Source of the DNA: Flagellimonas onchidii
Lineage (GTDB): Bacteria > Bacteroidota > Bacteroidia > Flavobacteriales > Flavobacteriaceae
Assembly (NCBI RefSeq): GCF_004804315.1
Contig: NZ_SRXX01000005.1
Coordinates: 1-64,000, forward strand
DNA length: 64,000 nucleotides
Direction: 5' to 3'
The notes beneath the pieces are model-generated. The model had not been told where the DNA came from. It searched no databases and worked only from the letters and a program-made list of their open reading frames with translations. Below, in pieces: positions 27,867-39,700 of the stretch. Each line of letters starts with the position of its first letter. The first letter of the stretch is position 1. The position numbers were made by a program, and so were the translations under genes.

Positions 27867-29327
27867 ATGAAGAACAAAATACAGCTGATAACTTATGTGA
27901 ACCGAATAGGCTGCGCTAATTTTCAGGAGCTCAAAGCTCTTTTGGAAAACGAGTTGGACGGGCTATTTGGTGGGGTGCATGTATTACCCTTTTTTAATTC
28001 CATTGACGGAGAGGATGCAGGCTTTGATCCTATCGACCATAAAACGGTGGATGCCAGACTTGGCAATTGGGATGATGTAAAAAGCTTGTCTGTTACAGCT
28101 GATGTTATGGCGGATCTTATTGTGAATCATATGTCGGCTGATTCAAAAGAATTTAGAGATTTTATCCAAAATGGCGATGATTCAAAGTTTTCTGCGCTAT
28201 TCTTAACGAGGGATAAAGTTTTTCCAAACGGTGTAAATGAGCAAGAACTAGCCTTGATTTATAGGCCTAGACCGGGACTACCATTTACAAAATACCGATT
28301 TAAAGATGGTTCAGAAAAAATGATTTGGACCACTTTTACCTCAAAACAGGTGGATATCGATGTGAATTCCGTTGCCGGAAAGGCGTATCTGGATTCGATT
28401 TTGGAAATCTATCAAAAAGCGGGAATATCCATGATCCGTTTGGATGCAGCAGGTTACGCGATTAAAAAGGCTGGAAGTTCATGCTTTATGATACCTGAAA
28501 CTTTTGAGTTTATTGATGCCCTTACCCAGAAAGCAAGAAAGTTTGGTATTGAGGTTTTGGTCGAGATTCATTCATTTTATAAAACTCAAATCGAGATAGC
28601 TCAAAAGGTAGACTATGTATATGATTTTGCCTTGCCCGTTCTGGTACTGGATGCTCTGTTCAATAAAAATGCTGAAAATTTAAAACACTGGCTTCAAATT
28701 TCACCTCGAAATGTTATAACTGTGTTGGATACTCATGATGGTATCGGGGTGGTTGATGTGGCATCTGAAGGGGAGGAAAAAGGATTGATTCCCGACTCCG
28801 TTTTGGAAGGTATAGTGGATACCATTCATGAAAATAGTGAAGGAAGGAGCAGAAAGGCAACAGGAGCCGCGGCTTCCAATCTGGATCTTTATCAAGTCAA
28901 CTGCACATACTTTGAGGCTTTGAGGAAGAATGAGAATGCTTATCTGGCAGCTCGGGCAATTCAGTTTTTTGTGCCCGGTATTCCCCAGGTTTACTATGTG
29001 GGTTTGTTTGGAGATGACAATGATATGGAGTTGTTGAACAAGACAAATGTTGGGAGGGATATAAATCGGCATTACTATACCAAGGGAGAGGTTTTGGAGA
29101 AAAACAAGAGTGCAATGTTTCAAAACCTGTCCGCCCTGATGAAGCTTAGAAATTCCCATAACGCATTTAATGGAGATTTCAAGATAGAAGAAATTGACCA
29201 AGCCAATTTACATCTCAAATGGATAAATAATGATGAATGGGTAGCGCTGCAGGTAAATTTAATGCGGAATAAGTTTGAGATCTTTGGAACAGAGCAAAAA
29301 CAAGAGAAATTATTGTTTAGTATTTAA
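27867..29327 (+). CDS. Sucrose phosphorylase-like glycoside hydrolase (GH13 subfamily 18)
   Basis: The enzyme should split sucrose with phosphate into glucose 1-phosphate and fructose in the cytoplasm. I start at the ATG at 27867 (486 residues) because MKNKIQLITYVNRIG aligns with the start of bifidobacterial sucrose phosphorylase as I recall it; the TTG five codons earlier is unlikely. Catalytic residues are D193 in RLDAAGY (nucleophile), E233 in EIHSFY (acid/base) and D291 in DTHDGIG. GRDINRHYY near 398 and TGAAASNLDLYQ near 332 are also conserved. Related GH13_18 enzymes act on sucrose 6'-phosphate or glucosylglycerate, so the exact substrate is open. No signal peptide is present. Confidence 0.88.
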   Translation: MKNKIQLITYVNRIGCANFQELKALLENELDGLFGGVHVLPFFNSIDGEDAGFDPIDHKTVDARLGNWDDVKSLSVTADVMADLIVNHMSADSKEFRDFIQNGDDSKFSALFLTRDKVFPNGVNEQELALIYRPRPGLPFTKYRFKDGSEKMIWTTFTSKQVDIDVNSVAGKAYLDSILEIYQKAGISMIRLDAAGYAIKKAGSSCFMIPETFEFIDALTQKARKFGIEVLVEIHSFYKTQIEIAQKVDYVYDFALPVLVLDALFNKNAENLKHWLQISPRNVITVLDTHDGIGVVDVASEGEEKGLIPDSVLEGIVDTIHENSEGRSRKATGAAASNLDLYQVNCTYFEALRKNENAYLAARAIQFFVPGIPQVYYVGLFGDDNDMELLNKTNVGRDINRHYYTKGEVLEKNKSAMFQNLSALMKLRNSHNAFNGDFKIEEIDQANLHLKWINNDEWVALQVNLMRNKFEIFGTEQKQEKLLFSI

Positions 29328-29365
29328 TCTTGTGAATGTGGGTTTACACCAAAATTCTCAAGATT
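29326..29365 (+). other. Intercistronic stem-loop between phosphorylase and transporter genes
   Basis: AATCTTGTGAAT (29326-29337) pairs with ATTCTCAAGATT (29354-29365) with one mismatch, and GTG/CAC can extend the inner stem. There is no T-run. It starts inside the phosphorylase stop codon, in a 98-nt gap, and may affect the ratio of the two products. Confidence 0.5.
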
Positions 29366-29425
29366 AAAACCTTATATTGTTAAGGGCTTGCAATTGCAAA
29401 TTGGAACAATCAAATGTTATAGTTA

Positions 29426-30730
29426 ATGATTAAAATCACAAAACCTCGTCTGAATTTCTGGCAAATATTCAATATGAATGTTGGATTTCTGGGGATTCAA
29501 TACAGCTTCGGATTACAACAAAGCGCCATCAACCCTATTTTTCTATTTCTTGGAGCTGCAGAAGAAATTTTACCTATACTCAATATAGCTGGACCCGTTA
29601 CTGGGTTGATTGTTCAACCCATCATTGGTGCTATTTCAGATAAGACATGGTCACCAAAATGGGGAAGACGAAAACCTTTTTTCCTTATTGGCGCTATAAT
29701 GGGCAGTATCTGTCTGTTTGCCTTTCCTCTCAGTCCCGCCTTATGGTTTGCAGTGGGTCTGTTGTGGATTTTGGATGTGGGCAACAATATGGCTATGGAA
29801 CCTTATCGGGCGTTTGTGGGGGATAAATTACCAGATAGCCAATTGAGTATCGGATATCAAATGCAAAGTTTGTTTGTTGGTGCTGGAATTCTTTTGGCAA
29901 ATGCCTCAATCTTTTTATTTCAAGATTGGTTTGGTGGAGGTCAAGAAGTAGAAGGAACCATCCCCAAGTGGCTATATTATTCTTTTTTCATTGGATCATT
30001 CTTGTCGATAGCGACAATTTTATGGTCGGTTTTAAAAACTCCGGAAATTCCGCCCAGTGATGAAGAGTTAAAAGAAATAAACAAGCATAAGAGCCTTCCG
30101 TTTATTGAGCGTTTTAAAATGCCTTTTGTTGAGATTTCCCATGCCGTAAAGGATATGCCAAAATTTATGTGGAGACTTTCGGCAGTTTACTTGTTTCAAT
30201 GGTATGCCCTCTTTATTTATTGGCAGTTTATTACACCGTTATTTAGGACTACTTTAGGTTTTGATACTTCACAAGCAGCGGCTCAGGCAGCAAAAATGAG
30301 TACAACCTATAATGTGGTGACGGCAGTAGTGGCTTTGATATTAGTGCCATTAACATTTAAGTTTGGAGGAAAGAAAATATACGCTTTAAGTCTTTTCGGG
30401 ACTGCATTGGCCTTGTTGGCAATTCCCAACATTACGGATCCAATTTATGTGCTGTTTCCCATGGTTTTATTTGGAATTGGATGGGCCGCGATGATGGGTA
30501 TTCCATATAGTATGGTCTCCAAAATTGTTCCTCAGGAAAGGAGAGGGGTTTATATGGGGATTTTGAATATGATGATCGTGATCCCAATGGGAATACAAAC
30601 ATTGAGTTTTGGACCTATTTTTAAAAATCTTTTGGGCGGAAACTCTGTTAACACAATGTTTTTTGCCGGGACTTGCTTTGTAATTGCTTCAATTTTAGCA
30701 ATGCGTTTAAATGTTAAGGAAGAAGATTGA
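29426..30730 (+). CDS. MFS/GPH-type sugar transporter (SLC45-like)
   Basis: This 434-residue inner-membrane protein has about 12 hydrophobic segments. The motifs NVGFLGIQYSFGLQQSAINP, GPVTGLIVQPIIGAISD and WGRRKPFFLIGA match the sucrose/maltose-type SLC45/GPH branch of the major facilitator superfamily. It lies downstream of the sucrose phosphorylase, so the pair would import a disaccharide intact and then phosphorolyse it. There is no SusC/SusD pair or extracellular glycoside hydrolase next to it, so outer-membrane entry must come from elsewhere or by porin. A terminator follows at 30751. Confidence 0.88.
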   Translation: MIKITKPRLNFWQIFNMNVGFLGIQYSFGLQQSAINPIFLFLGAAEEILPILNIAGPVTGLIVQPIIGAISDKTWSPKWGRRKPFFLIGAIMGSICLFAFPLSPALWFAVGLLWILDVGNNMAMEPYRAFVGDKLPDSQLSIGYQMQSLFVGAGILLANASIFLFQDWFGGGQEVEGTIPKWLYYSFFIGSFLSIATILWSVLKTPEIPPSDEELKEINKHKSLPFIERFKMPFVEISHAVKDMPKFMWRLSAVYLFQWYALFIYWQFITPLFRTTLGFDTSQAAAQAAKMSTTYNVVTAVVALILVPLTFKFGGKKIYALSLFGTALALLAIPNITDPIYVLFPMVLFGIGWAAMMGIPYSMVSKIVPQERRGVYMGILNMMIVIPMGIQTLSFGPIFKNLLGGNSVNTMFFAGTCFVIASILAMRLNVKEED

Positions 30731-30750
30731 TAGCTCTTTTTATAATCAAT

Positions 30751-30778
30751 AAAAGCTCCAAAATGTTTTGGGGCTTTT
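30751..30778 (+). terminator. Terminator after the sugar transporter gene
   Basis: AAAAGCTCCAAAA pairs with TTTTGGGGCTTTT with one G-T pair around TG, followed by AATTTT. Its right arm lies over the upstream side of the maeB promoter. Confidence 0.8.
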
Positions 30779-30787
30779 AATTTTAAA

Positions 30788-30795
30788 TACCTTTG
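30788..30795 (+). promoter_or_regulatory. Putative -7 element of maeB-ruvA
   Basis: TACCTTTG matches TAnnTTTG. TTG at 30768-30770 lies 17 nt upstream, shorter than the 20 nt seen at other sites in this window. The predicted start near 30801 gives a leader of about 33 nt. Confidence 0.5.
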
Positions 30796-30833
30796 ACGTT
30801 TCGAAAATAACAAAGCAGTTCTAAAATTCAGGT

Positions 30834-33128
30834 ATGAGCAAAGAAAATCAGCGTAAGGAAGCACTATTGTACCATGCTGAACCACAGCCAGGAAAAATAA
30901 AAGTTGTCCCCACTAAACCATATGCCACTCAACGCGATTTGGCATTGGCCTATTCACCTGGGGTTGCAGAACCTTGTTTGGAAATTGAGAAAAATCCAGA
31001 AGATGTATACAGATATACTGCAAAGGGGAATATAGTTGCCGTGATTTCCAATGGAACTGCCGTGCTGGGGTTGGGGAATATTGGCCCTGAAGCTTCAAAG
31101 CCTGTGATGGAAGGTAAAAGCTTGCTGTTCAAGATTTTTGCTGACATTGATGGTATGGATGTCGAGCTTGATACTACTGATGTTGATAAGTTCATCGAAA
31201 CTGTAAAGATTATAGCTCCGACTTTTGGTGGAATCAATCTGGAAGATATTAAGGCACCTGAAGCTTTCGAAATTGAACGTAGACTCAAAGAAGAGCTCGA
31301 TATTCCTGTAATGCACGATGACCAACATGGAACGGCCATAATTTCTGCAGCCGCATTACTCAACGCGATAGAATTGGCTGGTAAGAAAATGGATGAAATC
31401 AAAATTGTGGTCAGCGGAGCTGGGGCAGCTGCTGTATCATGTACCCGCTTATACAAAGCTTTTGGTGCAAAAGCCGAAAATATAGTGATGTTGGACAGCA
31501 AAGGAGTGATTCGAAATGATAGGGAGAACCTTTCTGCCGAAAAAAGGGAATTTGCTTCTGAGAGAAAAATTGACACATTGGAAGAAGCTATGGAAGGTGC
31601 CGATGTTTTCATAGGACTCTCCATAGCAAATATCATGACTCCAGAAATGCTCAAGTCTATGGCTAAGAATCCCATCGTTTTTGCTATGGCAAATCCTGAC
31701 CCCGAGATTGAATATAATTTGGCCTGTAAAACTCGTGATGATGTGATTATGGCGACTGGTCGTTCGGACCATCCTAATCAGGTGAATAATGTTTTGGGAT
31801 TCCCATTTATTTTCAGGGGTGCTTTGGATGTCCGTGCCACCAAGATCAATGAAGAAATGAAAATGGCCGCAGTAAGGGCTTTGGCAGAGTTAACCAAAGA
31901 ACCTGTTCCGGAACAGGTGAATATTGCTTATGATACAACCCGAATTGCTTTTGGAAAGGAGTATATCATCCCTAAACCATTTGATCCCCGTCTAATTACC
32001 AAAATACCACCTGCCGTAGCTAAAGCTGCTATGGAAAGTGGTGTGGCCAAAGCTCCAATTAAAGATTGGGGAAAATATGAAGAACAACTGTACCAAAGAT
32101 CAGGGAATGATAACAAGGTCATGCGGTTGATGCATAATCGCGCCCGAGTCAACCCGAAACGTATCGTTTTTGCCGAAGCCGAACTGTTGGATGTAATGAA
32201 GGCAGCTCAAATAGTTCATGATGAAGGCATAGCCATACCAATTTTATTGGGTAACAGGGAAGTAATCGAAAACTTGAAGAAGGAACTGGATTTTGATGCG
32301 GATGTGACTATTATCGACCCAAGGTCAGATGAGTCCAAGGAAATCAGAACCAAATATGCCATGAAACTGTGGGAGTCCCGAAAACGAAAAGGAGAGACTC
32401 AATACAGTGCCAGAATCAACATGGGTAAACGTAATTATTTTGGCTCAATGATGATTCTTGAAGGCGATGCAGATGGAATGATTTCAGGGTATTCTAGATC
32501 TTATCCGAAGGTTTTGAAACCGGTTTTTGAGGTGTTGGGTAGGGCCAAAGGAGTCAAAAAAGCTTCTACGGTCAACATCATGATTACTGAAAGAGGTCCC
32601 CTTTTTCTAGCGGATACTTCTATAAATGTCGACCCAAATGCTGAAGAGTTGGCAGAAATTGCATTAATGACCGCGAATGTTGCAAGTACCTTTGGGTTTA
32701 GTCCGGTAGTTGCTATGTTGTCATATGCAAACTATGGTTCATCTAACCATCCTAATGCGCAGAAAGTAAGACAGGCCGTGGAGATACTTCACGAACGTAA
32801 CCCAGATATTATCGTTGATGGGGAAATTCAGACTGATTTTGCTTTAGATCAGGAGCTTTGCCATAATAACTTCCCCTTTTCCAAGCTAGCAGGTAAAAAA
32901 GTGAATACACTGATTTTTCCTAATTTGGAAGCCGCCAACATTACCTATAAATTACTTAAAGGGTTGCATAATGCAGAATCCATTGGGCCTATCATGTTGG
33001 GCTTGACAAGACCGGCACACATCCTTCAGTTGGGGGCAAGTGTTGACGAAATGGTGAATATGGCCGCAGTAGCAGTGATTGACGCCCAAGAGCGAGAAAA
33101 AAGAAGGAAAGCAAAACAAGAACATTAA
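30834..33128 (+). CDS. maeB: NADP-dependent malic enzyme with C-terminal phosphotransacetylase-like domain
   Basis: The protein decarboxylates malate to pyruvate and makes NADPH. In 764 residues, the malic enzyme domain covers 1-430: ATQRDLALAYSPGVAEPCLE, the active-site lysine in YTAKGNIVAVISNGTAVLG, metal ligands in MHDDQHGTAIISAAALLNA, and the NADP fold VVSGAGAAAVSC. Residues 430-760 form a phosphate acetyltransferase-like domain (RIVFAEAELLDVMKAAQI, LGLTRPAHILQLGASVDE), which in such fusions is usually regulatory, responding to acetyl-CoA, and not catalytic. It is followed after 13 nt by ruvA. Confidence 0.95.
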   Translation: MSKENQRKEALLYHAEPQPGKIKVVPTKPYATQRDLALAYSPGVAEPCLEIEKNPEDVYRYTAKGNIVAVISNGTAVLGLGNIGPEASKPVMEGKSLLFKIFADIDGMDVELDTTDVDKFIETVKIIAPTFGGINLEDIKAPEAFEIERRLKEELDIPVMHDDQHGTAIISAAALLNAIELAGKKMDEIKIVVSGAGAAAVSCTRLYKAFGAKAENIVMLDSKGVIRNDRENLSAEKREFASERKIDTLEEAMEGADVFIGLSIANIMTPEMLKSMAKNPIVFAMANPDPEIEYNLACKTRDDVIMATGRSDHPNQVNNVLGFPFIFRGALDVRATKINEEMKMAAVRALAELTKEPVPEQVNIAYDTTRIAFGKEYIIPKPFDPRLITKIPPAVAKAAMESGVAKAPIKDWGKYEEQLYQRSGNDNKVMRLMHNRARVNPKRIVFAEAELLDVMKAAQIVHDEGIAIPILLGNREVIENLKKELDFDADVTIIDPRSDESKEIRTKYAMKLWESRKRKGETQYSARINMGKRNYFGSMMILEGDADGMISGYSRSYPKVLKPVFEVLGRAKGVKKASTVNIMITERGPLFLADTSINVDPNAEELAEIALMTANVASTFGFSPVVAMLSYANYGSSNHPNAQKVRQAVEILHERNPDIIVDGEIQTDFALDQELCHNNFPFSKLAGKKVNTLIFPNLEAANITYKLLKGLHNAESIGPIMLGLTRPAHILQLGASVDEMVNMAAVAVIDAQEREKRRKAKQEH

Positions 33129-33141
33129 TCCATCGGTCTAA

Positions 33142-33723
33142 ATGATTGCCCATCTCAAAGGAAAACTGGTCGAAAAGAATCCTACCTATGTTATTATAGA
33201 GTGCAATGGGGTGGGATATTTTCTTAACATATCACTTCACACATTTTCCCAACTCAAAGATCAGGAGAATATTCAATTGTTTACCCATCTGCAGGTTAAA
33301 GAGGATTCACATACCCTTTTCGGATTTGTGGAAAAAACCGAACGCGAAGTTTTTAGATTATTGATTTCCGTTTCTGGGGTGGGCTCCAGTACCGCTCGAA
33401 CAATGTTATCATCTTTGTCTCCTGCTCAAGTTCGTGATGCAATCGCCAATGGTGATGTGCCTATTATTCAGGGAGTCAAGGGGATAGGAGCTAAGACTGC
33501 TCAGAGAGTAATATTGGACTTAAAAGACAAAATTTTGAAAGTCCAAGATATGGGAGAAGTTTCCCTTCAATCAAACAATACAAGCAAAGAAGAAGCGTTA
33601 TCTGCTTTAGAGGTTCTTGGTTTTGTCCGAAGACAATCCGAAAAGGTTGTGGACAAGGTGTTATCCGAAGATCCTTCACTAAGCGTTGAGAACATTATAA
33701 AACTGGCGCTGAAAAATTTGTAA
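33142..33723 (+). CDS. ruvA: Holliday junction-binding protein RuvA
   Basis: RuvA binds four-way junctions and loads RuvB. The 193 residues show domain I (MIAHLKGKLVEKNPTYVIIE, VGYFLNISL), the double helix-hairpin-helix domain II with LLISVSGVGSSTARTMLS near 73-90 and GVKGIGAKTAQRVILDL near 111-127, and the small domain III (EEALSALEVLGF near 150) that contacts RuvB. Length is standard. It lies between maeB and sprA; sprA begins 5 nt after its stop, so the recombination gene and the secretion gene share a transcript. Confidence 0.97.
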   Translation: MIAHLKGKLVEKNPTYVIIECNGVGYFLNISLHTFSQLKDQENIQLFTHLQVKEDSHTLFGFVEKTEREVFRLLISVSGVGSSTARTMLSSLSPAQVRDAIANGDVPIIQGVKGIGAKTAQRVILDLKDKILKVQDMGEVSLQSNNTSKEEALSALEVLGFVRRQSEKVVDKVLSEDPSLSVENIIKLALKNL

Positions 33724-33728
33724 CTAGT

Positions 33729-36700
33729 TTGAAAAGAGGGGCAAAACCAATACTTAGATTTTTAAGATCTAAGCACTTTTTCTTTGTTGTAAGTTTCTTG
33801 GTCACCATGCAGATTGTGGGGCAAGAAGCTGATGTCCAGGCTCAAGACTCTGTCCAAACCGGAGTGGCTTTGGGGCGTCTGATATTGGAAAACCCCGATA
33901 GTATTATTGCCAAATACACCTATGACCCTAATTTAGATCGTTATATCTATACAGAAAGTATTGGTGATTTCAACATTACCCATCCTACAATCTTAACCCC
34001 TCAACAATACTATGATTTGGTCCAGAAGGAGCAAATGAAATCCTATTTCAAGGAAAAGATAGATGCTTTTGTTGGGAAGAAACAAGGATCGGAAGAGGCC
34101 AGAAAAAACCTTTTGCCCAATTTTTATGTAAACAATAGTTTTTTTGAATCTGTTTTCGGAGGGAATACCATTGAAGTAATTCCGCAAGGGTCCGTGGCAA
34201 TGGATTTAGGGGTTTTGTGGCAAAAAAATGACAACCCTGCACTTTCACCACGTAACAGAACGAATCTCTCCTTCGATTTTGACCAAAGAATAAGTCTAAG
34301 TTTATTGGGGAAGGTGGGTGAACGGCTGCAAGTAACCGCCAATTATGATACTGAAGCGACATTCGATTTTCAGAATCTGGTTAAACTGGATTATACACCA
34401 GATGATGATGACATACTTCGAAGTATCGAAATCGGTAATGTGAATATGCCTCTAAATAGTTCACTGATTACTGGGGCACAAAGTCTGTTTGGGGTAAAAA
34501 CGCAGCTACAATTCGGGAAAACTACCGTTACTGCAGTGTTTTCTGAGCAACGTTCGCAAAATAATACAGTTGTGGCCCAAGGTGGAGGAACACTGAACGA
34601 GTTTGCATTGACTGCTTTGGATTATGATGAGGACAAACACTTTTTCTTGGCGCAATATTTCCGCGATAATTATGACCAAGCTTTGGCAAATTATCCATTT
34701 ATAAGAAGTAATGTTCAAATTACCCGTTTGGAAGTTTGGGTGACCAACCGAAACCAACAAACTCTGAATGTTAGAAATGTTGTGGCAATTCAGGATTTGG
34801 GTGAAGCTATAGAAAATAGGACTCGGATTGGAATAAATGGAGGTGCCCCAGCTGGTTTCTTTGATACTTCCGCTATCGCTACGGGCTACCCTCAGAACGG
34901 TGCAAATAATTTTGACCCCGATCAAATTGGAACAGGAGCTTTGACGCAATCCATTCGTGACATTGCGACTGTAGAACAGGGATTTAACATTCCTGGATAT
35001 CAAGTAAACCAAGGTTTCGATTATGCTATTTTGGAGAACGCTAGAAAATTGGAAATAGGTCGGGATTATCAATTCGATTCACAATTGGGCTATATTTCCT
35101 TAAATCAACGCTTGAGCAATGATGAGGTATTGGGGGTCGCTTTCCAATATACTATTGATGGTCAGGTATTTCAAGTTGGGGAATTTGCCAATGGCGGAAT
35201 TGACGCCACAACAATTTCCGGAGGAGTTAATCCGATTATTGAGAACAACACTTTGATTCTTAAGCTTCTCAAAAGCAACATTACCAACGTGGAAGACCCT
35301 ATCTGGGATTTGATGATGAAAAACATCTACTCCACCGGGGCATTTCAATTAAGTCAGGAGGATTTTAAACTGAATATTTTATACTCAGACCCTACACCTA
35401 GAAACTATATTACCCCAGTTGACCCCAACATGGGATGGCCAACTGGTCTAGAGGAGCGTATTCTGATAGATGTGTTTAATCTAGATCGCTTAAATGTATA
35501 CAACGATGTGCAACCCGGGGGGGATGGTTTCTTTGATTATGTCCCGGGAATTACTGTGGACCCACAGTCGGGTCGCATCATTTTTACAAAGGTTGAACCT
35601 TTTGGAGAGTATCTTTTTGATCTTCTTGGAGGTGGAAACTATAATGTGGAAAATGATGCCGGTTATAATGCCAACCAAGAGCGCTACGTATTCAGAAATA
35701 TGTACGCCAAAACCAAGGCAGCTTCCTTACAAGATGCCGAAAAAAATCGCTTTCAAATAAAAGGACGTTACAAGTCTGAGGGTAATAATGGTATCCCTAT
35801 TGGTGCTTTTAACGTGCCGAGGGGTTCCGTTCGAGTAACAGCAGGAGGGAGACAGCTGCAAGAAGGGATTGATTATACCGTCAATTATCAAGCTGGAACG
35901 GTGCAAATACTGGATCCAGGTTTGGCGGCTTCGAATACCCCAATCAATATTTCTGTTGAAAACAATGCCGTATTTGGACAGCAAACAAGAAGGTTTACAG
36001 GGATAAATGTGGAACACAAATTCAACGAAAACTTTGTCCTGGGTGGTACTTTATTGAATTTAAATGAACGTCCGTTGACCCAAAAATCCAATTTTGGAGT
36101 CGAACCGGTAAACAATACCATCTTCGGATTAAACGGAAATTTCAGTACTGAGATTCCGTTTTTGACTAGGTTGGTCAACAAATTGCCAAACATTGATACT
36201 GATGTCCCTTCTAATCTTTCCATTCGGGGAGAAGTAGCCTTTTTAAAACCAAGTTCGCCCAAAAATGCGGATTTTGAAGGTGAAACAACTACATATATTG
36301 ATGATTTTGAAGGAGCACAGGCCTTGATTGATATTCGGTCATCTTTGGGATGGTCTTTGGCGAGTCCTCCAGTGGAATTTTTACAAGATCGAACGGATAT
36401 TGATGTAGGTTATGAGCGTGCAAAACTGGCTTGGTATACCATCGACCCAATTTTTTACACCAACCAAAGACCCACAGGGCTATCTGATAATGATGTCTCC
36501 TTGAATACCACTAGACGGGTATTCATCAATGAAATATTTACCGAAACCGATATCGCCCAGGGTCAGACTCAAGTACAGGGTACTTTGGATTTGGTATATT
36601 ATCCAGATCAAAAAGGGCCCTATAACGCAAATCCTGATTTTGCAGCAGAAACTCCTCAAGAAAAATGGGCAGGGATTATGCGTCCTTTGAGCAGCACCAA

Positions 36701-39700
36701 TTTTGAGCAATCCAACGTAGAATTTGTGCAGTTCTGGGTATTGGACCCTTATATAGATGGTGAAACCTCTGATGCCAATGTTGGAGAATTGGTGCTCAAT
36801 CTAGGTAACATTTCTGAAGATATTTTACGGGATGGAAGAAAACAATATGAAAATGGACTTCCGGCAAGTACAAATAACGAAATCCCTAGAGAGACCATTT
36901 GGGGGCAGGTGCCTTCGACTCAGTCTTTGGTCTATGCCTTTGATGCCGATGAAGGCAACCGTGATCAACAAGATGTTGGTCTGGATGGATTAAACGATTC
37001 TGAGGAAGCAACAATCTATAACGGGCCAAGTGAAGACCCCGCTTTGGATAATTATCAATATTATTTGAACAGGGAGGGAAGCATTTTAGAACGTTATATC
37101 GATTTCAATAACCCTGATGGAAACTCTCCTGTAGCGGTCACCAATACAAATAGAGGGTCAACAACTTTACCAGACGTGGAAGACATTGATCGGGATTTGA
37201 CCATGAATACGGTAAACAGTTACTTTGAGTACCGTATTCAAATCAGGCCTAATACCACGATTGATGATCAGTACGTAACGGACATTCGTCAAGGTATGAC
37301 GCCACCACTTCCTAATGGAGGTCAACTGAACAGGAGATGGATTCAGTACAAAATTCCATTAAGTGATATTTGTGACGATTGCAGAATTGGAGGAATTTCT
37401 GACTTCCGCTCCGTGAGCTTTATGCGTATGTACATGACTGGATTCACCGATGATATTGTACTTCGTTTTGCTACTTTGGATTTAGTGAGGGGCGATTGGA
37501 GAACCTATACCAACTCTCTGGAATCGGATAACGATGACCCTTCGGACGATGACACGGTTACCGATGTGAATACAGTCAACATTGAAGAGAATTTTGGCAG
37601 ACAGCCGATTCCCTATGTTTTGCCTCCTGGAGTTATTAGGGAACAATTGAACAATAACAACACCATTATTCGGCAAAACGAACAATCTTTGTCGTTTGTG
37701 GTCGAAAATTTACAACCTCAGGATTCTAGGGGAGTATTTAAGAATGTAAATATGGATGTTAGGCAATATGAACGCATTAAAATGTTCATGCATGCCGAAA
37801 AGATATTGAATGGCGATTATTCCGATAGCGACACACCCTTGGTCGGTTTCCTTCGAATTGGAACAGATTTCTCGCAGAATTTCTATCAGATTGAATTACC
37901 CCTTCAGTTTACACCTTTCAATGTAACTTCAGCTGATGAAATCTGGCCAGAAGTCAATGAGATTGATATTGCCCTAAGTGATTTGAACAAAGTAAAATCA
38001 CGTGGTATTGCCGAGCAAACTTTGGATCAAATCCGTTATTACGAAATTGTGGATGGTGCCGCGGTTCCTGTAGATGAATTTGCCCCAAGGGAATTGGGTA
38101 GGCTTCGGATAGGAATTAGAGGTAATCCATCTTTAGGAAGCCTGCGTGCAATGATGGTGGGTGTTAAGAACATTGATAATTTACCTGCGCGGGGAGAGGT
38201 TTGGTTTAATGAATTACGACTTGCTGGTTTAGATAACAATGGAGGATGGGCTGCCATTGCAGCCTTGGATGCGAATATGGCCGATTTTGCCAATGTTACT
38301 GCTACGGGTTCAAGAAGTACCTCGGGATTTGGTTCCATTGATCAAATGCCCAATGAGCGATCCAGGGAGGATGCTATTGCCTATGATGTGGTCACCAATG
38401 TCAATGTTGGGCAATTGTTGCCTAAAAAATGGGGGATACAGATACCTTTCAATTACGGAATTTCCGAAACCCTTATTACCCCTGAGTTTGATCCGGTCTA
38501 CGATGATCTTAAGTTGGATGACCGAATTGCCGCCGCGACAACACCTGAAGATGCAGAAACTATAAAAAAACAGGCAGAAGATTATACCAAAAGAAGAAGC
38601 ATAAATCTTATCGGAGTTCGTAAAAATAGAGGAGAAGAGGCCAAGGAAAATTTCTTTGATGTGGAGAATTTTACATTTAACTATTCATACAACGAAACCA
38701 ATCATAGGGATTTTGAGATTGCTAATCTGCGTGATCAAAATGTCAATACCGGATTTGTGTACAATCACAACTTTAAACCTTCACCTGTAGCGCCATTTGC
38801 TAAGAACGACTCCATTTTAAGAAGCAAATATTGGCAATGGCTCAAAGAGTTAAACTTTAATGTGCTGCCAACAAGTTTGTCGATAAATACAAATTATAAC
38901 AGGTCGTTCAACCAACAACGGTTTAGGGAAGTTATTGAACCCAATGTAGATGCGTTGGAATTGCCTTTGTTGCAACAACGTAATTATCTCTTCAATTGGC
39001 AGTATGCACTTAATTATAATGTAACAAAATCTTTGCGATTGCAGTTTACCGGGTCTAATAACAATATTGTTCGAAACTATTTTAACCTTGATGGTGACCC
39101 GGACTCAGGAATTAACGAAGAACTGGATTTATGGGATGGGTTTTTCGATGTGGGAGAACCAAATCGACATTCTCAGCAGATGCAACTAAACTATGAGTTG
39201 CCATTCGATAAGTTTCCATTTCTGAATTTTATGAATGCCCAATACACGTATACCAGTAATTTTGATTGGCAACGGGGTGGTGATGCTCTTAATGAAGTTG
39301 TACAGGAAGAAAACCCTGGGGAGCAGGTAAATACAGTGCAAAATGCCAGTACACATAATCTTACCGCTAATTTGACCATGCAACGGTTTTATGACTTTTT
39401 GGGCCTGAAAAAACGTGATGGCAAGGTAACGGCCAGTCAGGCACGCCAAAGAAGGGATAAAGCCGGTAATCCAGCTTCTGGAGCAGAAGATGAAAAGCCT
39501 CTGAAGAAAACAAGCAAAGCCTATAACACTTTGGTAGATATATTGACAATGGTCAAGAGAGTCAATGTCAATTATAGTGAGAATAGAGGAACAGTGTTGC
39601 CGGGATATACACAATCCATTGGGTTTCTGGGAACAACACGTCCAACTCTTGGTTTTGTTTTCGGAAGTCAGGCAGATGTTCGCTTTCAAGCTGCTCGTAA

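Noticed and set aside
34506..35072. Long minus-strand open frame inside sprA
   Set aside because: It is the reverse shadow of a strongly coding region, with no recognisable protein features.
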